Positions 43,022 through 52,092 of a stretch of DNA of 64,000 bases are shown one piece after another. Each line of letters opens with the position of its first letter. Position 1 is the first letter of the stretch. The DNA is from Flavobacterium sp. CFS9 (GTDB lineage Bacteria; Bacteroidota; Bacteroidia; Flavobacteriales; Flavobacteriaceae): positions 992,001-1,056,000 of the forward strand of contig NZ_AP031573.1 of NCBI RefSeq assembly GCF_041154745.1, given 5' to 3'. The translations under genes and the position numbers were made by a program. The notes under the pieces are model-generated. The model was not told where the DNA came from. It saw only the letters and a program-made list of their open reading frames with translations, and made no database searches.

Positions 43022-43060
43022 CAAAAGGGCCGATAGTTTTATAACTATCGGCCCTTTGTT
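43022..43060. terminator. Terminator (bidirectional) after the 236-aa protein gene
   Basis: AAAGGGCCGATAGTT and AACTATCGGCCCTTT form a 15-bp stem. A/T runs lie on both sides. Confidence 0.9.
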
Positions 43061-43100
43061 TCATTGCATGTATAAAAACTATACTTTTTTACATAAAATA

Positions 43101-43811
43101 TTAGTTAGCTTCTGCGCACTCAGAATAAGAAACAATATGTTTCGTTAAATCAGTCCATTTAGGCTCCGGATTTGCAGCAATTACTTTTTCACAGCTTCCC
43201 CATAATGGCACAAATTCTTTTTTATAATCTTTCTTCTTCAATAAAAATGCAGGAGAATCTTTTTTGGCAACATAATACGATTTTGCATCTCCCCCAATAA
43301 ATTTAACTCCTCCTACTCCTAATGAAGTCGTTTCTTTTGCATAAGGATCACAGTATACTTTAAATTCTTTACTGAATGAAGGATTAAGCAACTGCATTAA
43401 CAATTTGCTGTTTTTCTTTTTGATTTTTACATCAGCAGTTTCAAAATAAGCATATCCTTGGTTTAAGAAATCCTGGTTTAACTTATCGTCATTCCATTTT
43501 TTAAAGTCTTCAAGAAAATTTAGTCTTTTCCCTAAGTTATCCAATCCGCTTGGTGGCAAGTACATGAATTTAATGTCTTCCGGTTTTAGTTTGTGTTTTT
43601 TACCAGCTCCATCTTGTAATTTGATGAACTCAATTAAACCTTTGTCTCTGTCGATATCTTTAATAGTACCATTAATTTCGGTACCATCAGCCAAAGTGAT
43701 GTAAGCAGTTTTACTGTGAGAAAATCCATAAGAAGGAGAAATCAAATCCTGCGCGTTTGCAGAACAACACACTACTAGAAACACTAGTAGTAAAAAGGAA
43801 TTTTTAATCAT
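43101..43811 (-). CDS. Exported protein of unknown function
   Basis: A clear signal peptide (MIKNSFLLLVFLVVCCSANAQ) leads a 236-aa protein. The first mature segment (YITLADGTEINGTIKDIDRDKGLIEFIKLQDGAGKKHKLKPEDIKFMYLPP) resembles a small SH3-like or PRC-barrel-like strand set. The rest is Lys-rich. Cys residues near the end (GSCEKV, YSECAEAN) could form a disulfide. I do not recognise a family. The gene is monocistronic with a strong terminator. Confidence 0.78.
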   Translation of the reverse strand: MIKNSFLLLVFLVVCCSANAQDLISPSYGFSHSKTAYITLADGTEINGTIKDIDRDKGLIEFIKLQDGAGKKHKLKPEDIKFMYLPPSGLDNLGKRLNFLEDFKKWNDDKLNQDFLNQGYAYFETADVKIKKKNSKLLMQLLNPSFSKEFKVYCDPYAKETTSLGVGGVKFIGGDAKSYYVAKKDSPAFLLKKKDYKKEFVPLWGSCEKVIAANPEPKWTDLTKHIVSYSECAEAN

Positions 43812-44149
43812 TTGTTTTTTGGTTAATTTATTTGCCTACTCTTGCGATTTTCGGCTTCCTCGATTATTATTCTAACAGGATTTTTTTAGCTAACATCCTG
43901 TATTTAGTGATTTCACAAACTTTTTTTATAAATTATTTTCTTACCGTAAACATAACTATAAAAACGAGATTTACAAATGTTAAATTGTATTTTTCACACG
44001 AAAATTCGCCCCAAAAACCTTTACCTGTTTTTCGTATTAATTACCTTATATTTTCTAATAAGATACAATTCTCTCCGATTGCAACTTTTTAGCAATCTCA
44101 CCTTTTCTACCCTCGAAAACCAATAGACTTTGTGATTTTGGATTGACAT
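43812..44149. other. Intergenic stretch without a recognisable feature
   Basis: The DNA is AT-rich, between the unknown exported protein and argS. A plus-strand frame of 86 codons here is hydrophobic only because the DNA is AT-rich. Nothing else was seen. Confidence 0.5.
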
Positions 44150-44191
44150 AAAAAAAGAGTCGATAATTACATTTATAATTATCGACTCTTT
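44150..44191 (-). terminator. Terminator after argS
   Basis: AAAGAGTCGATAATTA and TAATTATCGACTCTTT form a 16-bp stem, with a U tract on the minus strand. Confidence 0.92.
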
Positions 44192-44214
44192 GTATTTTAT
44201 CTTTTGTACAGCAA

Positions 44215-45993
44215 TTACATGCGCTCCGGAACTTCGATTCCCAGCAAACTAAAAGCGGCTTTGATAACCTCAGCTACTTTTTGCGAAAGCTGCACTCTGA
44301 ATACTTTTTTAGTCAAATCTACTTCTCCTAATATATGTACCGACTGATAAAAAGAATTGTACTCTTTTACCAAGTCATAAGTATAATTAGCAATCAGCGC
44401 CGGACTATGATTGTGTGCCGCATTCTGAATTACTTCCGGGAAAAGTTCAATTTGTTTTACGAGCTCTTTTTCTTTCTCGTGTAATTCTTCTGTATTTGTC
44501 TTTGCCGAAAAATCAAAATCAGCTTTACGGATTATCGATTGAATTCTGGCGTAAGTGTACTGAATAAACGGCCCTGTATTTCCAGCAAAATCAACAGATT
44601 CTTCAGGATTAAACAAAATACGTTTTTTTGGATCTACTTTTAAGATATAATATTTCAATGCCCCAAGACCAATGGTTTGGTACAATTTGGCTTTTTCTTC
44701 GGTTGAATAACTGTCCAGTTTTCCTAAATCTTCAGATATTTGTTTCGCTGTATCGGTCATATCCTGCATCAAATCATCGGCATCTACCACTGTTCCTTCA
44801 CGGCTTTTCATTTTCCCTGAAGGCAAATCAACCATTCCGTATGACAAATGATACAAGCTTGAAGCCCAGTCAAAACCAAGTTTTTTCAAAATCAGAAACA
44901 GGACTTTAAAGTGATAATCCTGTTCGTTACCTACTGTATATACCATTCCGCCAACATCCGGCATATCTTTAACACGCTGAATGGCTGTCCCGATATCCTG
45001 TGTCATATACACAGCAGTTCCGTCCGAACGCAAAACAATTTTACGATCCAAACCTTCATCGGTAAGATCAATCCAAACTGAACCATCAGGATCTTTTTCA
45101 AAAACGCCTTTGTCCAGACCTACCTGAACGACATCTTTTCCTAACAGATAAGTATTGCTCTCGTAGTAGTATCTATCGAAATTAACACCCAGATTAGTAT
45201 AAGTAGTAGCAAAACCATCATAAACCCATTGGTTCATCATTTTCCAAAGAGAAATTACCTCTTCATCTCCTGACTCCCATTTTTTAAGCATCTCTTGTGC
45301 CTCAATAATGATTGGAGACTGTTTTTTTGCCTCTTCCTCTGTTTTTCCGGTTTCCATTAGTTGAGAAATCTCTGCTTTGTAAGCTTTATCAAACTCAACA
45401 TAGTATTTACCTACTAATTTATCTCCTTTTAGATTTGAACTTTCCGGAGTTTCACCATTACCAAACTTCTGCCAGGCCAGCATCGATTTACAAATATGAA
45501 TTCCACGATCGTTGATAATTTGTGTTTTGTACACTTTTTTTCCCGATGCTTTTATAATTTCAGCTACAGAATACCCTAACAAGTTGTTACGTACGTGACC
45601 TAAGTGTAAAGGTTTATTAGTATTTGGCGAAGAATATTCGACCATGATTGCTTTATCTTCCGGACTTGGTGTTACATATCCGAACTTGGTGTTGTCTTTT
45701 ATTTCATTAAAGAAATTCAAATAATAACTGTCTGCAATAACAATATTCAAAAATCCCGAAACCACATTAAAGCGTGCTACTTCGGAAACATTCTCTACCA
45801 GATAATTTCCAATTTTATTCCCCAGTTCAACAGGATTACTCTTAATTACTTTCAATAAAGGAAAAATCACCATTGTGATGTCGCCTTCAAACTCCTTTCG
45901 GGTGGTTTGAAATTCGATTTTCTCAACAGTAACATCAAATAATGCTTGTATTGCTTTTTGTATAGAAGGTGTAAGAATTTGTGATAATGACAT
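44215..45993 (-). CDS. argS: Arginyl-tRNA synthetase
   Basis: This class I synthetase charges tRNA-Arg. The N-terminal Arg-specific tRNA-binding domain is followed by SSPNTNKPLHLGHVRNN (HIGH motif). It then has the DRG region (INDRGIH) and GKMKSREGTVVDADDL, the KMSKS equivalent. The C-terminal DALR anticodon domain ends the protein (QKVAEVIKAAFSLLGIEVPERM). It is 592 aa, full length. It is transcribed alone from a -7 box 22 bp upstream. Confidence 0.97.
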   Translation of the reverse strand: MSLSQILTPSIQKAIQALFDVTVEKIEFQTTRKEFEGDITMVIFPLLKVIKSNPVELGNKIGNYLVENVSEVARFNVVSGFLNIVIADSYYLNFFNEIKDNTKFGYVTPSPEDKAIMVEYSSPNTNKPLHLGHVRNNLLGYSVAEIIKASGKKVYKTQIINDRGIHICKSMLAWQKFGNGETPESSNLKGDKLVGKYYVEFDKAYKAEISQLMETGKTEEEAKKQSPIIIEAQEMLKKWESGDEEVISLWKMMNQWVYDGFATTYTNLGVNFDRYYYESNTYLLGKDVVQVGLDKGVFEKDPDGSVWIDLTDEGLDRKIVLRSDGTAVYMTQDIGTAIQRVKDMPDVGGMVYTVGNEQDYHFKVLFLILKKLGFDWASSLYHLSYGMVDLPSGKMKSREGTVVDADDLMQDMTDTAKQISEDLGKLDSYSTEEKAKLYQTIGLGALKYYILKVDPKKRILFNPEESVDFAGNTGPFIQYTYARIQSIIRKADFDFSAKTNTEELHEKEKELVKQIELFPEVIQNAAHNHSPALIANYTYDLVKEYNSFYQSVHILGEVDLTKKVFRVQLSQKVAEVIKAAFSLLGIEVPERM

Positions 45994-46014
45994 GTAAACT
46001 TATTTTAAAGTGTG

Positions 46015-46022
46015 CAAATATA
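46015..46022 (-). promoter_or_regulatory. Candidate -7 box for argS
   Basis: The minus strand reads TATATTTG. No -33 box is clear. Confidence 0.5.
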
Positions 46023-46194
46023 CTGCTTATTCATCAATTACAGAAAATCAAAAACATATTAAATCGAATAAAACAATTCTAATTTCTTAAAAAAACCTCC
46101 CCTTTGAAGTGTTAAAATTATGCAAAAAACAAAACCCTAACTCATTATAAAACAGACGATCTTACGAAAGAAATATTTTTTTTCGCTTTTTCTT

Positions 46195-46220
46195 GTAACA
46201 TATCCTTAGCAAATGAGTCT
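46195..46220 (+). promoter_or_regulatory. Candidate ECF-type promoter upstream of the first tandem receptor
   Basis: GTAAC (46195-46199), 17 bp, then GTCT (46217-46220). The same arrangement occurs at 49007-49032 and 54903-54928. It is unlike the TAnnTTTG boxes of the housekeeping genes. The gap from 45994 to 46307 contains no gene. Confidence 0.6.
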
Positions 46221-46307
46221 TAATAGAGACTTCAAATTAGTTTGAGGGTAAAAAACAAAAACAAGAAAACAATCATCATCAATCCATCAAAAAATCATTA
46301 TTACATT

Positions 46308-48722
46308 ATGAAACTAAAATTCTTTCTGTTTGTATTACTGGGTGTAATAACAACGGCAAATGCACAGAATTCAGGAAGTGTTTCCGGAAAAATTACTGAA
46401 AAATCAAACAGCGCTCCTATTTCTTACGCAACCATCTCGGTTAAAGAAAACGGAAAAGTAGTCGCAGGAGTTAATTCTGATGATCACGGAGATTTCTCTA
46501 TCAAAAATCTGGCTTTAAAAAGTTATACTATCGAAATTCAATACATTGGATTTAGAAAATATGTAGGCTCTTTAATTTTAAGTGACAACAAAAAAACAGC
46601 AACCATTAATGTATCACTTGAAGAAGAAGCTACTCAGCTTAAAGGAGTGAACATTGTGAGCGAGCGTTCGACAATCGAGCAAAAAATTGACCGAAAAGTA
46701 ATTACTGTCGGAAAAGATTTAACTACTGCCGGTGCTTCTGCCTCTGACATCATGAACAACATTCCATCTGTAAACGTAGATCAGGATGGTAAACTTTCGC
46801 TTCGCGGAAACGATAACGTTCGTGTATTGATCGACGGAAGACCTTCAAACATTGATCCTGCTCAGTTGTTGAAACAAATTCCGTCAACGTCAATCAAAAA
46901 AATTGAACTGATCACCAATCCAAGTGCGAAGTACAATCCTGAGGGAATGTCTGGTATCATCAACATCATCCTGCACAAAAATTCTAATACAGGTTTCAAC
47001 GGAAGTTACAGTGGCGGAATCACTTTTGGAGAAGTAGCCAAATACAATCAGTCATTAGATTTGAACTATAAAACAGGAAAAGTAAATTTCTTTGGAAACG
47101 TAGGACAAAACTTTGGAACTTACTATAATGATGGTTTCATCAACAGATACGATCAGGACATTCGTCAAAAAATTGATGTTGTAAACGAAAATGATTCTTA
47201 CCTGTATAAAATCGGAATGGATTATTTTATCAATGACCACAATACTTTATCTTTCTATACCAATCAGAACAAATCAAACGGTAAGTTTTTTGTAGATACG
47301 AATATTGATTACAGCAATGTAAGCAGCTCTGATATTGCTAACATGTTGCAAAAATCAAAATATACCGGTCCGGATAACGTAGGAACTTACAACCTGGCTT
47401 ACAAACATCTCTTTAAAAAAGAAGGTCATACTTTAGATTTTGAAGCTAATTACAGTAATAATAAAGAAACTCAAAATGCCGGTTTCGACACACAAATTAC
47501 TAAAAAAGACAATACGAGCGGTAACCAGTCTTATAACGATTATATTGCAGGTACTCGTAAATTGAGCACTATAAATGTTGATTACGTAAATCCGTTAAAC
47601 GACAAAACGACTCTTGAAGCAGGTGCTGAGGCCAGAATTACAAAAACTAACAACGATTATATCACCGGAAATCCGGTAGCAGAGCTTCCTGTTTCCAATT
47701 ATACTTATGATACTGATATTTACTCGGCTTATGTAACGTTCGGTCAGAAATACAAAAAATTCAGCTACCAATTAGGAGCTCGTTTCGAAAGCTATAAAGT
47801 AGTAGCAAATTTGAATCACGGTCTTGACAAATTCAACGATGATTATATTACGTTGTACCCTTCGGCTTATTTTACTTATAACCTGAACGAAAAAAACACT
47901 ATACAGTTAAGCTACAGCCGTCGTGTAGACCGTCCGAGTTTAGAGCAGACAAAACCTATTCGTGAGTTTTCTACTCCTTTGATTACAGCATTAGGAAATT
48001 CAGATTTGAGACCTCAGTTTACAAACTCTGTTGAAGTAAACTATACTAAAACTTTAGAAAAAGGAAGTTTTACGGCAGGTGTTTTCGTAAGAAGTATCAA
48101 CGATCAAATTAGCCGCGTTTTACTTCCGGACAATTCTGACCCAAGTGGTAACAAACAAATCCTGACTTATGCCAACTTTGACAGTAACACTGCTTATGGT
48201 TTTGAAGCTTCTTTCACTTATAAAATTGCAAAATGGTGGGACATTTCACCATCGATTGACTTTTCAAGCATCAACCAGCAAGGTGTAGTATTTGAATACG
48301 ATCCGGTAACTCAAAAAAGTAATCCTTTGGACAGAAAAATTACGGTTGCCGCTTTTAACGGACGTATGAATTCTAACTTCAAAGTAAACAAAAGATTAAG
48401 CTTCTTATTATTCGGATTTTACAGAGGTGAAGTCCAAGGTCTTCAAAATAACAGTCATGCGATGTACAAAATGGATATGGGGTCACGCTATACTTTGTTA
48501 GACAACAAAATGAACATCAGTTTACGTTTCAACGACGTATTTAACACTATGAAATTTGCTTTCGATTCTATGTATCCTTACTCACATTCAGGACAATTTA
48601 CATGGGAGAGTCAAACCGTTTATTTAGGTTTAACTTACAACTTTGGAGGTGCAAAAATCAAAAACCTGCAACGTAAACAAAGAGAAGACAATACCAATAA
48701 AGGTGGAGGCGGATTGTTCTAA
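46308..48722 (+). CDS. Outer-membrane beta-barrel (TonB-dependent-type) receptor, tandem copy 1
   Basis: The ATG at 46308 begins a good signal peptide (MKLKFFLFVLLGVITTANAQ), so the upstream in-frame start is rejected. A CarboxypepD_reg-like domain (about 22-105) has GKITEKSNSAPISYATISV. A plug-like part follows with IPSVNVDQDGKLSLRGNDN and VRVLIDGRPSNIDPAQLL. The rest of the 804-aa protein is a barrel of the outer_membrane_beta-barrel family, with SYSRRVDRPSLEQ. The substrate is unknown. Its neighbour at 49098 is a close paralog, and both have the same candidate ECF promoter. Confidence 0.9.
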   Translation: MKLKFFLFVLLGVITTANAQNSGSVSGKITEKSNSAPISYATISVKENGKVVAGVNSDDHGDFSIKNLALKSYTIEIQYIGFRKYVGSLILSDNKKTATINVSLEEEATQLKGVNIVSERSTIEQKIDRKVITVGKDLTTAGASASDIMNNIPSVNVDQDGKLSLRGNDNVRVLIDGRPSNIDPAQLLKQIPSTSIKKIELITNPSAKYNPEGMSGIINIILHKNSNTGFNGSYSGGITFGEVAKYNQSLDLNYKTGKVNFFGNVGQNFGTYYNDGFINRYDQDIRQKIDVVNENDSYLYKIGMDYFINDHNTLSFYTNQNKSNGKFFVDTNIDYSNVSSSDIANMLQKSKYTGPDNVGTYNLAYKHLFKKEGHTLDFEANYSNNKETQNAGFDTQITKKDNTSGNQSYNDYIAGTRKLSTINVDYVNPLNDKTTLEAGAEARITKTNNDYITGNPVAELPVSNYTYDTDIYSAYVTFGQKYKKFSYQLGARFESYKVVANLNHGLDKFNDDYITLYPSAYFTYNLNEKNTIQLSYSRRVDRPSLEQTKPIREFSTPLITALGNSDLRPQFTNSVEVNYTKTLEKGSFTAGVFVRSINDQISRVLLPDNSDPSGNKQILTYANFDSNTAYGFEASFTYKIAKWWDISPSIDFSSINQQGVVFEYDPVTQKSNPLDRKITVAAFNGRMNSNFKVNKRLSFLLFGFYRGEVQGLQNNSHAMYKMDMGSRYTLLDNKMNISLRFNDVFNTMKFAFDSMYPYSHSGQFTWESQTVYLGLTYNFGGAKIKNLQRKQREDNTNKGGGGLF

Positions 48723-48756
48723 TCCAACTTTTACCAATCGATTTTAATAGTTTTTT

Positions 48757-48790
48757 AAAAGCCCGGAGTCTGCCAACTTCGGGCTTTTTT
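48757..48790 (+). terminator. Terminator between the tandem receptors
   Basis: AAAAGCCCGGAGT and AACTTCGGGCTTTT pair (one G-U or mismatch), followed by T. Confidence 0.9.
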
Positions 48791-49006
48791 TATTGGCATT
48801 TGACAGCTTTACTTAAAAAGTTAGCCGCTCTTTATTCCTGCTGCATTTGCAATGATACCAGAAAATCCGGAGCCTCCTGTCTGTTATCTTTATAAATTCA
48901 TCAAAGATTTAAAGGTCCTGATTGTTAAAATTATCACAAAATCAAAACCTAATCCACTCGTAAACAACACCTCTTAAAAAAGGTAATTTTTGCCTTACTC
49001 TTTACT

Positions 49007-49032
49007 GTAACATAGGATTGGAAAGATGGTCT
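49007..49032 (+). promoter_or_regulatory. Candidate ECF-type promoter upstream of the second tandem receptor
   Basis: GTAAC (49007-49011), 17 bp, then GTCT (49029-49032). The bases just after GTAAC (AT) also match the first copy. The remainder of 48791-49072 holds no gene but shows patchy similarity to the gap before copy 1 (GTTAAAATTAT, CAAAACC). Confidence 0.6.
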
Positions 49033-49072
49033 CTAGTTAGACATTTTGAAATATTTCAAAAGAATCAATCAT

Positions 49073-49099
49073 CAATCAAATCAATCAAATCAATCAAAT
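49073..49099. repeat. Three tandem copies of CAATCAAAT
   Basis: The 9-bp unit repeats exactly three times. The third copy ends with the first two bases of the ATG at 49098. Confidence 0.85.
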
Positions 49100-51521
49100 G
49101 TTCATGAAATTAAAATTACTTTTATTAGTCTTACTGACTACAATGACAGCTCTTCAGGCGCAAACTTCCGGAACAGTTTCCGGAAAAATTACCGAAAAAT
49201 CCAACCATGCTCCTATTTCGTATGCTACAGTTTCGCTTAAAGACAATGGAAAAATTGTCTTGGGAGTAAACACCGACGATAATGGCGATTTTACCCTTAA
49301 AAATCTGACTTTAAAAAATTACACAATCGAAATTCAATATATCGGATTTAAGAAATACACGGGATCTGTTATTTTAAGCGAAGATCGTAAAGAAGCCATT
49401 CTTAAAATTGCTCTTGAAGAAGAAGCCACACAACTTAAGGGTGTAAATATTATCAGCGAACGCTCAACCATTGAACAAAAACTGGATCGAAAAGTAATTA
49501 CGGTTGGCAAAGATCTGACCACTGCCGGAGCTACAGCTTCTGAGATTATGAATAATATTCCATCTGTCAATGTAGATCAGAACGGAAAAATTTCGCTTCG
49601 CGGAAATGATAACGTGCGAGTATTGATTGACGGAAGACCCAGTAATATTGATCCGGCTCAATTGCTAAAACAAATTCCATCAACCTCTATTAAAAAAATT
49701 GAGCTGATCACCAATCCAAGTGCCAAATACAATCCGGAGGGCATGTCAGGGATCATAAACATTATTTTACTTAAAAACACCAATATAGGTTTTAATGGTA
49801 GTTACAGCGGTGGAATAACTATTGGAGAAGCTACGAAACACAATCAATCGCTGAATTTAAATTACAAAAACGGGAAAGTAAATTTTTATGGAAATGCCGG
49901 TCAAAATTTCGGGACCTATTTTTTCGACAGTTCCCTTCAAAGATTTGATCAGGATATTCGTCAACAAATAAACTTTAAATCGAATGCTGACTCTCATCTT
50001 TATAAAATTGGAATGGATTATTTCATTGACGCACAAAACACTATTTCTTTTTACACGAATCAGAGTAAATACAATCAGGATGTATTTGTTGACGCCAATA
50101 TAAACTTCAACGATAATAATGCTGACATCAGCAGCATCTTGCAAAATTCCAGATATTTTGGACCTCAAAAACTGGGAACTTATAATCTGGCCTACAAACA
50201 CCTCTTTAAAAAAGAAGGCCACACTTTAGATATTGAAGGAAACTTTAGTACTTACAATGCCACTCAGCAAGGAAATTTTGACACTCAAAACAGCACTCCT
50301 GATCATACGGTAAAAAAGGTAAGCCATACTGATTTAAACAAAAGCCATCGTAACTTAAATACAATCAACCTGGACTACGTTAATCCATTAAACGAAAAAA
50401 CGACTCTCGAACTGGGTGCCGAAGCCAGAATCACAAAATCAGAAAATAGTTATGTCCGAACAAACCCTACTGATCTTACCGGGAATCAACCGATACATTA
50501 TACTTATGATACCGATATTTATTCTGCTTATGCCACGTTTGGTCAGAAATTCAGTAAATTCAGTTATCAGTTAGGCGTTCGTTTTGAAAGTTATAAAGCA
50601 GCTGCTAATTTCAACTACGGTCAGGATAAGTTTAATGATGATTATTTAACGCTCTATCCATCGGCTTATTTTACTTATAATCTAAATACAAAAAACACCA
50701 TACAATTGAGCTATAGCCGTCGTGTTGATCGTCCTAGTTTAGAGCAGACAAGACCTATTCGTGAATTTTCTACCCCACTGGTTACTACATTGGGAAATCC
50801 GGAACTAAGACCTCAATTTACCAATTCAGTAGAGCTCAATTATACTAAAACCTTAGAAAAAGGAAGTTTTACTTTTGGAGTTTACGTCAGAAGTATCAAC
50901 GATCAGATCAGCAGAGTAACATATCCGGACGAGACAGATACCGCCGGTAATAAAATAATTGAATCATATACCAACTTTAATCGTAATACTGCCTACGGAT
51001 TTGAAGCTTCTTTTAATTACAAAATCACAAAATGGTGGAACATCTCTCCGTCTATCGACTTTTCAAGCATTGATCAACAGGGAATTGTTTTTTCATTAAA
51101 CCCAACAACAAATATAGGAATACCTCTTGAGCGAAAAATTACGGTTTCGGCTTTAAACAGCCGTATCAGTTCTAATTTTAAAGTGAACCAGCGTATGAGC
51201 TTTTTACTATTCGGATTTTACAGCGGTCCAACTGATGGCCTGCAAAGCAACAGTCATGAAATGTACAAAATAGATGCAGGCGCCCGTTATACTTTGCTAA
51301 ACGACAAAATGAATATAAGCCTTCGTTTTAACGATATTTTCGACACCATGAAATATTCTTTTGACGCGCAATATCCTTATCCGCACACAGGACAGAATAC
51401 CTGGGAAAACCAAACCGTTTATTTAGGTCTGACTTATAATTTTGGAGGAGCAAAAATCACTGGTATGAACCGTAAAACAAGAGAAGAAAATAATATCGGG
51501 AGCAGCAGTGGAGTCCTTTAA
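49098..51521 (+). CDS. Outer-membrane beta-barrel (TonB-dependent-type) receptor, tandem copy 2
   Basis: The 807-aa protein begins MFMKLKLLLLVLLTTMTALQAQ; ATG at 49098 or 49104 could be used. The CarboxypepD_reg-like domain, plug-like part and barrel follow copy 1 almost colinearly. They share long near-identical stretches (VRVLIDGRPSNIDPAQLL, QIPSTSIKKIELITNPSA) and the C-terminal TVYLGLTYNFGGAKI. Loops in the barrel (for example about 360-470) differ most, which fits divergence in ligand choice. It probably arose by tandem duplication. Confidence 0.9.
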   Translation: MFMKLKLLLLVLLTTMTALQAQTSGTVSGKITEKSNHAPISYATVSLKDNGKIVLGVNTDDNGDFTLKNLTLKNYTIEIQYIGFKKYTGSVILSEDRKEAILKIALEEEATQLKGVNIISERSTIEQKLDRKVITVGKDLTTAGATASEIMNNIPSVNVDQNGKISLRGNDNVRVLIDGRPSNIDPAQLLKQIPSTSIKKIELITNPSAKYNPEGMSGIINIILLKNTNIGFNGSYSGGITIGEATKHNQSLNLNYKNGKVNFYGNAGQNFGTYFFDSSLQRFDQDIRQQINFKSNADSHLYKIGMDYFIDAQNTISFYTNQSKYNQDVFVDANINFNDNNADISSILQNSRYFGPQKLGTYNLAYKHLFKKEGHTLDIEGNFSTYNATQQGNFDTQNSTPDHTVKKVSHTDLNKSHRNLNTINLDYVNPLNEKTTLELGAEARITKSENSYVRTNPTDLTGNQPIHYTYDTDIYSAYATFGQKFSKFSYQLGVRFESYKAAANFNYGQDKFNDDYLTLYPSAYFTYNLNTKNTIQLSYSRRVDRPSLEQTRPIREFSTPLVTTLGNPELRPQFTNSVELNYTKTLEKGSFTFGVYVRSINDQISRVTYPDETDTAGNKIIESYTNFNRNTAYGFEASFNYKITKWWNISPSIDFSSIDQQGIVFSLNPTTNIGIPLERKITVSALNSRISSNFKVNQRMSFLLFGFYSGPTDGLQSNSHEMYKIDAGARYTLLNDKMNISLRFNDIFDTMKYSFDAQYPYPHTGQNTWENQTVYLGLTYNFGGAKITGMNRKTREENNIGSSSGVL

Positions 51522-51562
51522 TACCTTTTTCATCACTAAAGTTTAATTATTCAATTGAAAAT

Positions 51563-51597
51563 AAAAAGTCCGGAATTAATAAATTCCGGACTTTTTT
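51563..51597. terminator. Bidirectional terminator between receptor copy 2 and symE
   Basis: AAAAGTCCGGAATT and AATTCCGGACTTTT form a 14-bp stem with T runs on both strands. Confidence 0.92.
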
Positions 51598-51615
51598 GTT
51601 GAGTTTTATTTTCTG

Positions 51616-51843
51616 TTAACTTAATTGATTTGACTCTTCGATTGGTCGAATAATAAGCAGATTAGGCATACAGGTTACAATTACCCGTTCATCAAATTCG
51701 AAGCCAAGTTTCTGCAGCCAGTTTCCGCAGAGTTTGATCTCAGGAACTTTTTTCTGACTGTATTCATTAAATCTCATTTTGGGTTGGATTTTCAGACTGC
51801 GCACATCCGGGCGCCTGATTGTTTGTCTCTTGTTGGTTCGCAT
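51616..51843 (-). CDS. symE: SymE-family type I toxin
   Basis: The 75-aa protein begins MRTNKRQTIRRPDVRSLKIQP at 51843. The core QKKVPEIKLCGNWLQKLGFEFDERVIVTCMPNLLIIRP is the SymE AbrB-like fold with the GxWLxxxGF signature. In E. coli, SymE is an RNA-cleaving or nucleoid-acting toxin whose mRNA is blocked by the antisense RNA SymR. A longer in-frame start at 51930 would read through the leader and has no homology. The start codon is inside the left arm of a 16-bp inverted repeat. No antitoxin protein is adjacent. A SymR-like RNA was not identified. Confidence 0.85.
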   Translation of the reverse strand: MRTNKRQTIRRPDVRSLKIQPKMRFNEYSQKKVPEIKLCGNWLQKLGFEFDERVIVTCMPNLLIIRPIEESNQLS

Positions 51844-51894
51844 AACATTGAGTTTTTTAAAAAGAGGCCTGACGATGCTGCGAACCAACAAGAG
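51827..51894. repeat. Inverted repeat occluding the symE start codon
   Basis: The left arm CTCTTGTTGGTTCGCA (51827-51842) is an exact reverse complement of the right arm TGCGAACCAACAAGAG (51879-51894), with a 36-nt spacer. On the symE mRNA the stem would take up nearly all of the AUG and the next five codons. Confidence 0.9.
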
Positions 51895-52000
51895 GACTTG
51901 TATAGCACGGGACTTGCACACGCTCTCCACCAGGCTTTATCTTCGATTTTTAAAATTGATAAATTAATCATGAAATTTCTCTTATATTGATTCGCGATTC

Positions 52001-52008
52001 AAACATAA
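52001..52008 (-). promoter_or_regulatory. Candidate -7 box for symE
   Basis: The minus strand reads TATGTTTG. A start near 51996 would give a leader of about 150 nt that includes the right arm of the inverted repeat. Confidence 0.45.
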
Positions 52009-52092
52009 GATAATTCTTTCAAAAAAAATACTATTTAAAAAATCATTTTAATCTATATCATCTGTGGCATCAAGAAAAATGCCTAATATTCA

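Noticed and set aside
42957..43148. Plus-strand frame of 63 codons
   Set aside because: It runs through a strong terminator and into the opposite-strand exported protein gene.
43832..44092. Plus-strand frame of 86 codons with hydrophobic stretches
   Set aside because: The hydrophobicity follows from AT-rich DNA; it has no good start or family signal.
51850..51960. tRNA-like or intron-like look of the symE leader (GTGGAGAGCGTGTGCAAG)
   Set aside because: No acceptor stem, anticodon loop or TPsiC arm could be built, and no intron domain V was seen.
51779..51990. Plus-strand frames opposite symE (62 and 68 codons)
   Set aside because: They are antisense shadows of symE and its leader; an antisense RNA is possible but a protein is not supported.
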